Below, one piece after another: positions 53,392-60,506 of a DNA stretch of 60,506 nucleotides. The stretch's first letter is position 1; each line of letters starts with the position of its first letter. A program made the translations under genes and the position numbers. The stretch is from Bacillota bacterium. Its GTDB lineage: Bacteria > Bacillota > Clostridia > DSM-8532. The notes under the pieces were generated by a model. That model was not told where the DNA came from, searched no databases, and saw nothing but the letters and a program-made list of their open reading frames with translations. The stretch spans positions 1 to 60,506 of the forward strand of contig JAEYOK010000023.1 in NCBI GenBank assembly GCA_023411795.1, given 5' to 3'.

Positions 53392-53985
53392 ATGGGGCAG
53401 GGAGCTTTAACAAAGGAAAAAATCTTTCAGGCAGCACTGAAGGCCTTTGCTTTACATGGATATGAAGGTGCACGTATGGATAAGATAGCTGCCGAAGTCG
53501 ATATTAATAAAGCTACTCTTTACTTTCATTTTAAAAGTAAGGAAGATATCTTCCGAGAACTCTTTCAGGATATTGTACAGAAATACCGATATGTGATGAA
53601 GGCAATCATCACAAGATGCAATGATATGCCATGCAGGGAGCGCTTAAAAACAATATATCGTGAATATCTGGAATACAATTTGGATAATGCTGAAATGGAT
53701 TTTTGGAATCGGATATACTATTTACCCCCTACCAATCTAAGAAAAGAAATCATATCGATTACTTCAGAAAGCAAGAAAGAATTTGTTGCAAATCTGGCCT
53801 GTATCATGGAGGAAGGTATAAAACAAAAGGAGCTTCGGCCAATGAATCCAAGTCATATGGCGCATACATTTTACAATATACTAACCTGCATTGATTTATC
53901 ATCAGGGTTGATGAGTAAAGAACAGGCTCTACTAGAAATGGATTGCTGCTTTGATGTTTTATGGAATGGAATAAAAGGTATGTAA
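53392..53985 (+). CDS. TetR-family repressor next to an aldo/keto reductase
   Basis: 197 residues from the ATG with GGAGG 8 nt upstream. The HTH spans about residues 8-55 (FALHGYEGARMDKIAAEVDI plus NKATLYFHFKSKEDIF). C-terminal ligand domain unclassified. Palindromic operators with the same half-site (ACCAAC) precede this gene and the aldo/keto reductase gene, so it should control both. Confidence 0.9.
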   Translation: MGQGALTKEKIFQAALKAFALHGYEGARMDKIAAEVDINKATLYFHFKSKEDIFRELFQDIVQKYRYVMKAIITRCNDMPCRERLKTIYREYLEYNLDNAEMDFWNRIYYLPPTNLRKEIISITSESKKEFVANLACIMEEGIKQKELRPMNPSHMAHTFYNILTCIDLSSGLMSKEQALLEMDCCFDVLWNGIKGM

Positions 53986-54012
53986 TTACCTTTTATTTTA
54001 TTACTACTATTC

Positions 54013-54028
54013 AACCAACTAGTTGGTT
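54013..54028. promoter_or_regulatory. Perfect palindromic TetR operator before the aldo/keto reductase gene
   Basis: AACCAACTAGTTGGTT is a perfect 16-bp palindrome in the TetR-AKR intergenic region; it shares half-sites with the operator at 53348-53361. Confidence 0.78.
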
Positions 54029-54109
54029 ATTTTAATGATTAGAATCTGAAGTTTTAAAAATAAAGGAGCATAGATTCTGAGAAATTATTAAATAGAGGAG
54101 GTTATTCAT

Positions 54110-55096
54110 ATGGAACAAAGAGTTTTGGGGAAATCAGGTATTAAGGTAAGCCCTATGGGCATAGGCTGTTGGGCAATCGGAGGTCAATTTTATATGGACG
54201 GTAAAGCTGATGGTTATGGTGAGACCGACGATAATATGTCAATCGCAGCAATCCAGACCGCAATGGATTTAGGTATTAATTTTATTGACACCTCGGATTC
54301 CTATGGTATTGGACATAGTGAGAGGTTAATCGGAGAAGCTATTAAAAGCCGTAGAACTCAGGTCGTCCTCGCCACCAAGTTTGGTTACATGGGTAATGAA
54401 GCGACAAAAACTCTTCAAGGTTACAACGTAACTCCGGATTATATTGAAAGAGCCTGCGAGGCTTCACTGAAACGTCTCCAGACAGACTATATCGACCTCT
54501 ATCAGCTTCATGTATGGGAAATTGGGCTCTCAGAGATTGATTCTGTAATCGAAACTTTGGATAAACTCGTCTCCAAAGGGAAAATCAGAACTTATGGCTG
54601 GAGTACAGATTTAACTAACGGTGCCAAATTATTTGCAGAGCAACAAAACTGCAGTGCCATCCAGCAACAATTAAATATTCTTGGTGGTAACGAGGAAATT
54701 CTTCAGTTATGTGAGGAAAAAAGACTTTCCAGTATTAATCGGAGTCCTTTAGCGATGGGCTTTTTAAGCGGAAAACATAAAAGGGACACTATAATATCCA
54801 GGAACGATGTCCGCGGAGCTGGTCATGCATGGGTTGAAGCAATATTCAAGGATGGTAAACCAAATTCCGCTGCTTATGATAAACTTGAGGCTATCCGTGA
54901 TATTTTAACTATTGGAGGAAGGACTCTGGTTCAGGGGGCACTCGCCTGGATTTGGGCAAAAAGTGGTGTTACCATCCCGATTCCGGGTTTCAAAACCGTA
55001 GAACAAATAAAAGAAAACGCTAAAGCCATGGATTGGGGTCCACTTTCACAAGATCAGATGATGGAAATAGACAAAATTCTATTTATCCAACCTTGA
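54110..55096 (+). CDS. Aldo/keto reductase
   Basis: 328 residues. (Beta/alpha)8 NADPH-dependent oxidoreductase: MGIGCWAIGG at the N-terminus, FIDTSDSYGIGHSERLIGEAI (Asp and Tyr of the catalytic tetrad), LATKFGY (Lys), DLYQLHVWE (His), and GASTP-like C-terminal NADPH site VTIPIPGFKTVEQIKEN. This is the YajO/Tas-like group. Under TetR control, probably reducing a toxic aldehyde or ketone. Substrate unknown. RBS AGGAGG. Confidence 0.92.
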   Translation: MEQRVLGKSGIKVSPMGIGCWAIGGQFYMDGKADGYGETDDNMSIAAIQTAMDLGINFIDTSDSYGIGHSERLIGEAIKSRRTQVVLATKFGYMGNEATKTLQGYNVTPDYIERACEASLKRLQTDYIDLYQLHVWEIGLSEIDSVIETLDKLVSKGKIRTYGWSTDLTNGAKLFAEQQNCSAIQQQLNILGGNEEILQLCEEKRLSSINRSPLAMGFLSGKHKRDTIISRNDVRGAGHAWVEAIFKDGKPNSAAYDKLEAIRDILTIGGRTLVQGALAWIWAKSGVTIPIPGFKTVEQIKENAKAMDWGPLSQDQMMEIDKILFIQP

Positions 55097-55123
55097 CATT
55101 AAGACAACATACTCAACCCTAGA

Positions 55124-56923
55124 CTACCCTGCCGCGCGCGCGGTTTCTTGCTGATAGTGCGCGGCTTGAGTACGAAACAGTTCACTATATAGATTATTGC
55201 TATTCATCAGATTCTCGTGGCTGTTGAATGCCGCAACCTCTCCATCCTGAAGAAGGAGAATTTTATCACAGAAAATCGATGAGCTCATCCTGTGAGAGAT
55301 ATAGATTGCTGTCTGATTTTTGACAAGCTCGTTAAAGCTTTCATAGATTTCTGCTTCCGCCAATGGATCCAGCGCAGCAGTCGGCTCATCGAGGATAATA
55401 AGGGACGACGCTTTATACAACGCTCTTGCGATAGCTATTTTCTGCTTCTCTCCGCCGGACATATCCACAGCCTCGTCATAGATGCTTTTATCAAGCAATG
55501 ATTTTACTCCCTTTGGAAGTCTTTCCATCCTAACGGTCATATCCAGATCGTCTAGGATCTGCTCCAGCCTCCGCGGATCGGTTTGGGCTTCTTTTGTGTT
55601 GATATTCTCCTCAATTGTAAACGGAAATAGCTTAAAATCCTGAAAAACTGTGGCAACCTCACCAAGGTAATCCTTATGGCGTAGCTGCCCTATCGGTATG
55701 CCATTGATTAGGATCTCCCCTCCAGTGGGCTCAAACAGCCTGCACAGAAGCTTTACAATCGTGGATTTACCGGCATTGTTTAGTCCGACAATCGAGATAC
55801 GCTCACCCTTGTTGATAGTAAACGAAATGTTCTTTAAAATTGTTTTATCTGAGGCCGGATATTGAAACGTGACGTTCCTGAACTCCACAGAGTGAATTTC
55901 ATCTATTGCATACCCCTCAGAGCTTTTTATGTCACTTTCAGGAATCTCGATAAACTCCGCGAAGGGTGTCAGATGGCCCAGCTGTTGGTTTACGTTCATA
56001 AGGGAGCTAAAGGATGTTCTAAAGGAGTTAATCAACTGCTCGCTTGTGCTAATGTATACGGTGAAGTCGCCAATGCCTATTTGTGCCCCAAATCGGTCTG
56101 TCAGAACCCGAAGGCTTGCATACACATAGGTGACCAGATGGATAAGGCCGATGATTGCCGTTTGAATAGAAGTAGAGTTTCCGCCTTTTGTCTCAAGCGT
56201 CCCAAGCCATTTTGAAAGGGCTATATTCTTCTCCGCGAGCTTTGAAATAAGCATTTTATCCAGCCGATATATACGGATATCCTTTTGCGGCTCCGGATTG
56301 AGCACATTGGAAAAGTAATAATTGTATTGCCGGTTGATTGGAATCAGTTCCTGTAAAAGCTTCTGCACCGTAGTAAGATACCGTTTCTGTACAAAGATAG
56401 TAAAAACGGCTATGGAAAGTGATATCAGCATATATACAGGACTGAAGCTCACCATAATTCCCGCTACCGTTCCCAATGTGAGCAAGGAAGACACGAAAGA
56501 AATGGCACTCCCAAGCAACATATCCAGCGCACCAAAGTTATTGATAGCGAAGATGGCTCTTTCCTTCATATCCAGATATTTGGGGTCTTCCAAATGTCTG
56601 TAGTCAACAGACATAACCTTTTCAGAGAAGGCAAGCTCAACTTCTCTCTTTAGGAGCTGACCTGACGTGTCCTGTTTCTTCTTCAGGTAATTTAACAGTA
56701 TTTGAAGAATCAGTTTTGCGGCGGCAATTAATAATATCAGAGAAAGAAACCATTTGGCTTCTCTTTGTGCCGCAAAGCCATCCAACAAAAGCTTGGGGAT
56801 ATAAATGCCCAGAACTGAAACAGCAGTTCCCACCAATGCGCTGAAGAAAACCAGAAACACATAGCTCGGGCGTAATCTCATAATCAGTTTACAAAAATGC
56901 ATCAAAACCTTTTGCTTCTTCAT
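55124..56923 (-). CDS. ABC exporter half-transporter, second subunit
   Basis: 599 residues: six-helix TMD (about 1-325) fused to an ATPase domain. Walker A GLNNAGKS, signature MSGGEKQKIAIARAL, Walker B LIILDEPTAALDP, switch ISHRMSS. It overlaps the first subunit gene by 4 bp, so the pair is probably a heterodimeric exporter (drug or peptide). The last codons contain a 12-base CG-alternating stretch. Confidence 0.92.
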   Translation of the reverse strand: MKKQKVLMHFCKLIMRLRPSYVFLVFFSALVGTAVSVLGIYIPKLLLDGFAAQREAKWFLSLILLIAAAKLILQILLNYLKKKQDTSGQLLKREVELAFSEKVMSVDYRHLEDPKYLDMKERAIFAINNFGALDMLLGSAISFVSSLLTLGTVAGIMVSFSPVYMLISLSIAVFTIFVQKRYLTTVQKLLQELIPINRQYNYYFSNVLNPEPQKDIRIYRLDKMLISKLAEKNIALSKWLGTLETKGGNSTSIQTAIIGLIHLVTYVYASLRVLTDRFGAQIGIGDFTVYISTSEQLINSFRTSFSSLMNVNQQLGHLTPFAEFIEIPESDIKSSEGYAIDEIHSVEFRNVTFQYPASDKTILKNISFTINKGERISIVGLNNAGKSTIVKLLCRLFEPTGGEILINGIPIGQLRHKDYLGEVATVFQDFKLFPFTIEENINTKEAQTDPRRLEQILDDLDMTVRMERLPKGVKSLLDKSIYDEAVDMSGGEKQKIAIARALYKASSLIILDEPTAALDPLAEAEIYESFNELVKNQTAIYISHRMSSSIFCDKILLLQDGEVAAFNSHENLMNSNNLYSELFRTQAAHYQQETARAAG

Positions 56924-58704
56924 ACCGCTTCCTCCATTGGTTCCCGATAGTATTTCGCCTGTGCCTCAAACATTTCCCGGTACAACCCGCCAGATGCCAT
57001 AAGCGAATCATGGGTACCGGTTTCCTTAATGTTTCCACCATCCAGCAGAACAATCCGGTCGCAAAAGCGTGTACTGGCGATTCTGTGGGATATGAAGATT
57101 GAAGTCTTACCCTGCATTATTTCATTCATCTCGCGATATATCTTTTCCTCCGCAAGCGCATCCAGCGCGGCGGTGGGCTCATCCATAATCATCATCTGTG
57201 TGCCATGCTTATATAAGGCCCTCGCTATCATGAGCTTCTGATTCTCTCCGCCGGACAGTACGATTCCATCCTCATCCAGAATTTTTAAAAGTGATGTCTC
57301 AATTCCTTTTGGGAAGCTGCTTATCTTTTTCCAGAGGCCAACTTGCCTCAAGCACTCCTCAACTCTCACTCTATCGTAGGTCTCCGATGCCGCGACATTT
57401 TCAGCCACACTGAATGCCAGGGGCTGAACTTCCTGGGAGACCATGGCGATAAGGCCCTGCAAATCGGCCAGTTTCATATCCAGATAATCAACTCCGTTTA
57501 TGAGAATCTTTCCCTCTGTCGGCCGGTACATACCGGATAGGAGCTTGACCAGCGTGGTCTTTCCACCACCATTTACACCAACAAGCGCCAGCTTCTCAGA
57601 CGGTTCAATGGTTAAGTTGAGGTTTTTAAGAACGTAGCGCTCCGTATTTGGATATTTGAAAGAGACATCCAGAAATTCAATCTTGACTGGTGCGGCAGCA
57701 GAAAACGACCGATCAGAGTTTTCGGTAATCAGATTTGTATCAATAAATTGGTACATGTCGTCAACATAGAGCAGCTGGTCGCGAATAAAGCCAATATCGA
57801 TTGCTGCCTCTCTCATCTTTGCACTAAGTAATGTGACCGATACCATATACATTGTAAAATCCGCTATCGAAAGTCCGTTTAGTACACCAAACGTCAATAC
57901 CGCGTACATTACAAACTCGGAAGCTGCCAATACTAATGCCGGGAGATGGTTCCAGGTAAACTCTCTGTTCACGATTACAGTATACACTTCTTTAAAACTA
58001 TCGATCTCTTTGCGAAACACCTCAAGAAAACGTGCTTTTAAATCAAACATCCGAATGTCTTTACCAAATTCGAAATTTGCACTGCTCTCATAGAGCCTTG
58101 AAACGCGTCTGTCCGCCCGATTGAGCTCCGGTTTTTTTGCATGCCTGAATTGCGACGTCTTTCGCATGGCAAGAACGTTTGTAAATACCGATACCAGCAT
58201 GACTAATACGATGACAGGATGAAAAAACGAGATTATGAGGGACAACATCAGGATTGAAACTAGTTTGCCCCCGATCTCAAACATCCTGTGATAGATCCCT
58301 TCAAGCCCAACATTGTTGCCTGTTACCGCTTCAAATACCGATTCCTTTTCGTTGAAAAAGCTCGGGTTTTCATAGTATGCATAATCCATAGTGAGAATCT
58401 TGCTGCAAATGCTCCTTAAATACTCCATCCGAAGAAACGCGAATTTTCCCCAGCTTCTTTGATTCGACTGTGTTGCCATGATTTTAAGAGAGGTAGAAAT
58501 AAGGATATACGTGAAAATTGTGATGATGACATGGTGGTGAGAACCATTAGCTTTTGTCAGCTGTGAGACAATAAGCTGGAGCGCAAAAACCGAAAGAACA
58601 GGCTCAAAGCCCGAGGACAAAGCATTTACTGCAAAATAGGCGAAGATGGACGGTTCGTTTAGCGAGACATTTCGGATCATCTTACTAATGCTATTTTTTT
58701 TCAT
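56920..58704 (-). CDS. ABC exporter half-transporter, first subunit
   Basis: 594 residues with the same TMD-NBD order: Walker A GVNGGGKT, signature LSGGENQKLMIARAL, Walker B MMIMDEPTAALDALAEE, ISHRIAS. Its start overlaps the stop of the regulator gene by 14 bp. Both subunits have canonical catalytic Glu (DEP), so no obvious degenerate site. Confidence 0.92.
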   Translation of the reverse strand: MKKNSISKMIRNVSLNEPSIFAYFAVNALSSGFEPVLSVFALQLIVSQLTKANGSHHHVIITIFTYILISTSLKIMATQSNQRSWGKFAFLRMEYLRSICSKILTMDYAYYENPSFFNEKESVFEAVTGNNVGLEGIYHRMFEIGGKLVSILMLSLIISFFHPVIVLVMLVSVFTNVLAMRKTSQFRHAKKPELNRADRRVSRLYESSANFEFGKDIRMFDLKARFLEVFRKEIDSFKEVYTVIVNREFTWNHLPALVLAASEFVMYAVLTFGVLNGLSIADFTMYMVSVTLLSAKMREAAIDIGFIRDQLLYVDDMYQFIDTNLITENSDRSFSAAAPVKIEFLDVSFKYPNTERYVLKNLNLTIEPSEKLALVGVNGGGKTTLVKLLSGMYRPTEGKILINGVDYLDMKLADLQGLIAMVSQEVQPLAFSVAENVAASETYDRVRVEECLRQVGLWKKISSFPKGIETSLLKILDEDGIVLSGGENQKLMIARALYKHGTQMMIMDEPTAALDALAEEKIYREMNEIMQGKTSIFISHRIASTRFCDRIVLLDGGNIKETGTHDSLMASGGLYREMFEAQAKYYREPMEEAV

Positions 58705-59788
58705 TTGACGCTTTACTCCTCTCCGCTATTTCTGCGATAGATGCCGCTAGGCTCACAAACTCGGCGGTATTTACGCTGTAGTATATTTTCCTGCCATCCA
58801 TCTCAAACCGAATAAGCTTTTCTTCCATAAGCTGACTGACATGATGAGAAACGGTTGCGGTAGTAATCCCAAGCGCTTCGGACAGCTCCTTGAGATACAT
58901 GGGCCTTTGGGAGATCAGACGGACAATTTTCAGCTTGTTTCCGTCGGCAAGTGCCTTTAGTCTTCGGAGCAGTTGCTCCTCCATCTTGACTCCGAGATCC
59001 TTCATTTCATTCAGTCTTACAAAATCGAGACCAAAGGCGACATAACAGCTGCGGCTATCGGTAAAGGGCACGACTAAACTCAATTGATTGAGAGTTACAA
59101 TGCCCAGAGAGAGATAAATATTGTCAAAATCCAGACTACCAAACAGTTTAATTGTTTGAGAGAGTATATTCTTAGCTTCCTCAGACTGATTTTTGCTGTA
59201 GTTTTCTACTGTTGACACGTATTTTTCCTTGATAAGTTCATACTGCGATATGAGAACCGCTTCTGCCCTCTTCATCAGTTCATGCATGCGGGGAAAATCA
59301 GCCTCGGAGCTTTGAAACAACTCCATAATCTGAAGCTTATCAGTATCCGACCAGTTTGTCTTTGTTAGGGCGGCAAATAGATTTCCGACGTTTGGCTCCA
59401 TTGAAAAATCCAAGTCACTTTCTTCCGTCCCCGTTTCCATAGCAGCAAGCAGGACATGCCTAAAAAGCGCCGCTTTATACTCCTTACAGCTAAGGCTTTC
59501 AACACGGTCCAGGTCTGACGCCAGTATGGCAGCGTTAAAGCCCTTACTTCTAAAGTATTTTTCAACATCTTTGTATTCAGCCACCAATTTTCTTGTGTGC
59601 GTATAAACAGTCTTTAAATATACGGTAGTCTGTCCCAGTCTCTCGCCAATTTCCTCCCTGCTCATCTGGTATGTTGCCGGATCGTTAATAAAGCTCAGTG
59701 GATAAGCAGGGTCATCATCAAAGCCCAGCGTAAGTAGCGATAACGTTTCATAAAGCCAATGTGGTTCCCTGTTCAACTTAACATTCAT
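58691..59788 (-). CDS. ArsR-type HTH regulator with large N-terminal domain
   Basis: 365 residues. The winged helix is C-terminal (about 268-350): LLRRLKALADGNKLKIVRLI and YLKELSEALGITTATVSHHV. The N-terminal ~265 residues are helical without a recognised family; ordinary ArsR proteins are ~100 residues. No CxC metal motif of ArsR is visible in the winged helix, so a metal ligand is unlikely. It heads the operon with the two ABC genes and has two 22-bp operator-like palindromes in its promoter. Confidence 0.85.
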   Translation of the reverse strand: MNVKLNREPHWLYETLSLLTLGFDDDPAYPLSFINDPATYQMSREEIGERLGQTTVYLKTVYTHTRKLVAEYKDVEKYFRSKGFNAAILASDLDRVESLSCKEYKAALFRHVLLAAMETGTEESDLDFSMEPNVGNLFAALTKTNWSDTDKLQIMELFQSSEADFPRMHELMKRAEAVLISQYELIKEKYVSTVENYSKNQSEEAKNILSQTIKLFGSLDFDNIYLSLGIVTLNQLSLVVPFTDSRSCYVAFGLDFVRLNEMKDLGVKMEEQLLRRLKALADGNKLKIVRLISQRPMYLKELSEALGITTATVSHHVSQLMEEKLIRFEMDGRKIYYSVNTAEFVSLAASIAEIAERSKASNEKK

Positions 59789-59806
59789 CTCAATCTAACC
59801 TCCGTT

Positions 59807-59869
59807 ATGTTAGAATTATATCTAACATTGGTGACTATGTCAATGCTATGTTAGATATTTATCTAATAT
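59807..59869 (-). promoter_or_regulatory. Consensus promoter with two ArsR-type operators
   Basis: Minus strand: TTGACA (59838-59843), 17-bp spacer, TATAAT (59815-59820). Palindrome 1 (59807-59828; arms ATGTTAGA/TCTAACAT) contains the -10; palindrome 2 (59848-59869; arms ATGTTAGA/TCTAATAT) lies upstream of the -35. They are 18/22 identical and 41 bp apart, about four helical turns. Confidence 0.85.
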
Positions 59870-59965
59870 TAATTATTCTCGCTTTAATATAACATCCCCG
59901 GTAAGCCCTCAGATATGGCTCCAAATCCTTTCGCAAACCTTGACATTTATTCTGCTCTGTAACGC

Positions 59966-60004
59966 TAAGAAAATCGCTCCATGGATATATTCCCACGGAG
60001 CGAT
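59966..60004 (-). terminator. Terminator of the truncated S41 peptidase gene
   Basis: ATCGCTCC and GGAGCGAT pair, extended inside by TGG/CCA beyond one mismatch; on the minus strand TTTTCTT follows. Confidence 0.7.
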
Positions 60005-60081
60005 AAACCTTCTATTTTTTGTTTATGGGAAAAAGTATGATTACCATACTGGTTGTCGGTATTGCTTCATGCATGTAGTAC

Positions 60082-60506
60082 CTAGTGGTTTAATGACCAA
60101 CTTATCCAATCATCTTTTAAGAGAACCTCCTTTGATAGTTTACTCGGATATGGAATTTGCGTCAGAAAAACATCGGGCATTGTTCCATAAATTGAAGTTG
60201 GTCTGTCATCTACGTTATATGATAATTCTACATCAGAGCGAAAACATAGCCCACTATTAGGCAAGGAAAATAGAACAGGTGATAGATAATGATTCCCCCA
60301 TCCACCTGTAGGATTTCCAACCAATCTAGCCAAACCAAGTTGTTTCATTGCACTTGCGAAGCTGTCACCAGCTGACATACAGTTTGAATCGATTAATATT
60401 GTAATTTCTCCGCTAAAATTATAACTGTTAGCAGGACTTATTTTTTGTGTAATATCATACACGTTCCATATATTCGAATCCAGAGAAGGCTCTTCTACTG
60501 CTGAAA
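60082..60506 (-). CDS. S41-family peptidase, 3' part (gene continues past the window edge)
   Basis: The frame is open to the last base; the visible 141 codons are the C-terminal end of an S41 (tricorn/CtpA-like) peptidase: GEITILIDSNCMSAGDSFASAM with the nucleophile Ser, then LVGNPTGGWGNHY and TSIYGTMPDVF. A GTG near 60462 could serve as a start but would remove conserved residues, so I treat the gene as partial. It is not closely similar to the S41 gene near the left end. Confidence 0.8.
   Translation of the reverse strand, partial: SAVEEPSLDSNIWNVYDITQKISPANSYNFSGEITILIDSNCMSAGDSFASAMKQLGLARLVGNPTGGWGNHYLSPVLFSLPNSGLCFRSDVELSYNVDDRPTSIYGTMPDVFLTQIPYPSKLSKEVLLKDDWISWSLNH

Noticed and set aside
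1..60506. tRNA, rRNA, CRISPR arrays, integrases, transposases
   Set aside because: Looked for by eye on both strands; no clover-leaf sequence with CCA end, regular spacer array or DDE/tyrosine recombinase motif was found. A tRNA scan and a transposase search would settle this.

Overview
The window looks like chromosomal DNA of a low-GC Gram-positive bacterium, most likely a member of the Clostridia (Bacillota). The grounds are AT-rich intergenic DNA, strong GGAGG ribosome binding sites, sigma-A type promoters, a T-box leader before aspS, a gatCAB operon with an AspRS of non-discriminating type, SLH-domain surface anchoring and a CbiMQO metal importer. I see no rRNA, tRNA, CRISPR array, transposase or phage gene. 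No database search was possible; all calls rest on motifs and family knowledge.

Region 1 (1-14.7 kb) is a patchwork of small accessory genes. It holds a beta-lactamase-fold hydrolase, a GNAT acetyltransferase, a NimA-like flavoprotein, a DUF368 membrane protein, a Ni/Co uptake operon (cbiM-cbiQ-cbiO) with its own CsoR/RcnR-type repressor, an S41 peptidase, an RlmI-like rRNA methyltransferase, a MerR-controlled ABC exporter, two aminoglycoside-phosphotransferase-fold proteins (one a clear APH(3') type) and a nucleotidyltransferase. Between them lie dispersed repeats with the core ACCGTCCC, one a perfect 30-bp inverted repeat and one abutting a nitroreductase gene relic.

Region 2 (15.0-25.4 kb, all minus strand) holds an apparent cell-surface regulatory system: an ECF sigma factor, a two-TM protein, a multi-TM protein, a PrsW-like intramembrane protease, a second paralogous two-TM protein, and a 1558-residue surface protein with about 13 InlB-type repeats and three SLH domains. 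A TetR-controlled drug-export-type ABC operon lies upstream.

Region 3 (25.5-41.2 kb, all minus strand) is a run of 16 genes for uptake and breakdown of an unidentified sugar or amino-sugar derivative: three SIS-domain proteins, a DeoR repressor, a ribose-type ABC transporter, a zinc dehydrogenase, an AGE epimerase, a Cof-type HAD phosphatase, two paralogous amidohydrolase-fold proteins (one without its metal ligands), a ROK kinase, a split ThrE-type exporter and NagB. Two near-identical promoters drive its start. A DmpA-type peptidase gene precedes it.

Region 4 (42.7-48.8 kb) is the tRNA-dependent amidation operon aspS-gatC-gatA-gatB behind a T-box leader with a probable AAC (Asn) specifier, plus an SDR gene. 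Region 5 (49.1-53.1 kb, plus strand) is a polar amino acid ABC transporter operon ending in a cytidylate-kinase-like gene; its promoter runs straight into a terminator. Region 6 (53.3-60.5 kb) has a TetR/aldo-keto reductase pair with matched operators, an ArsR-type regulator with two heterodimer-type ABC exporter genes and duplicated operators, and a truncated S41 peptidase gene at the window edge.
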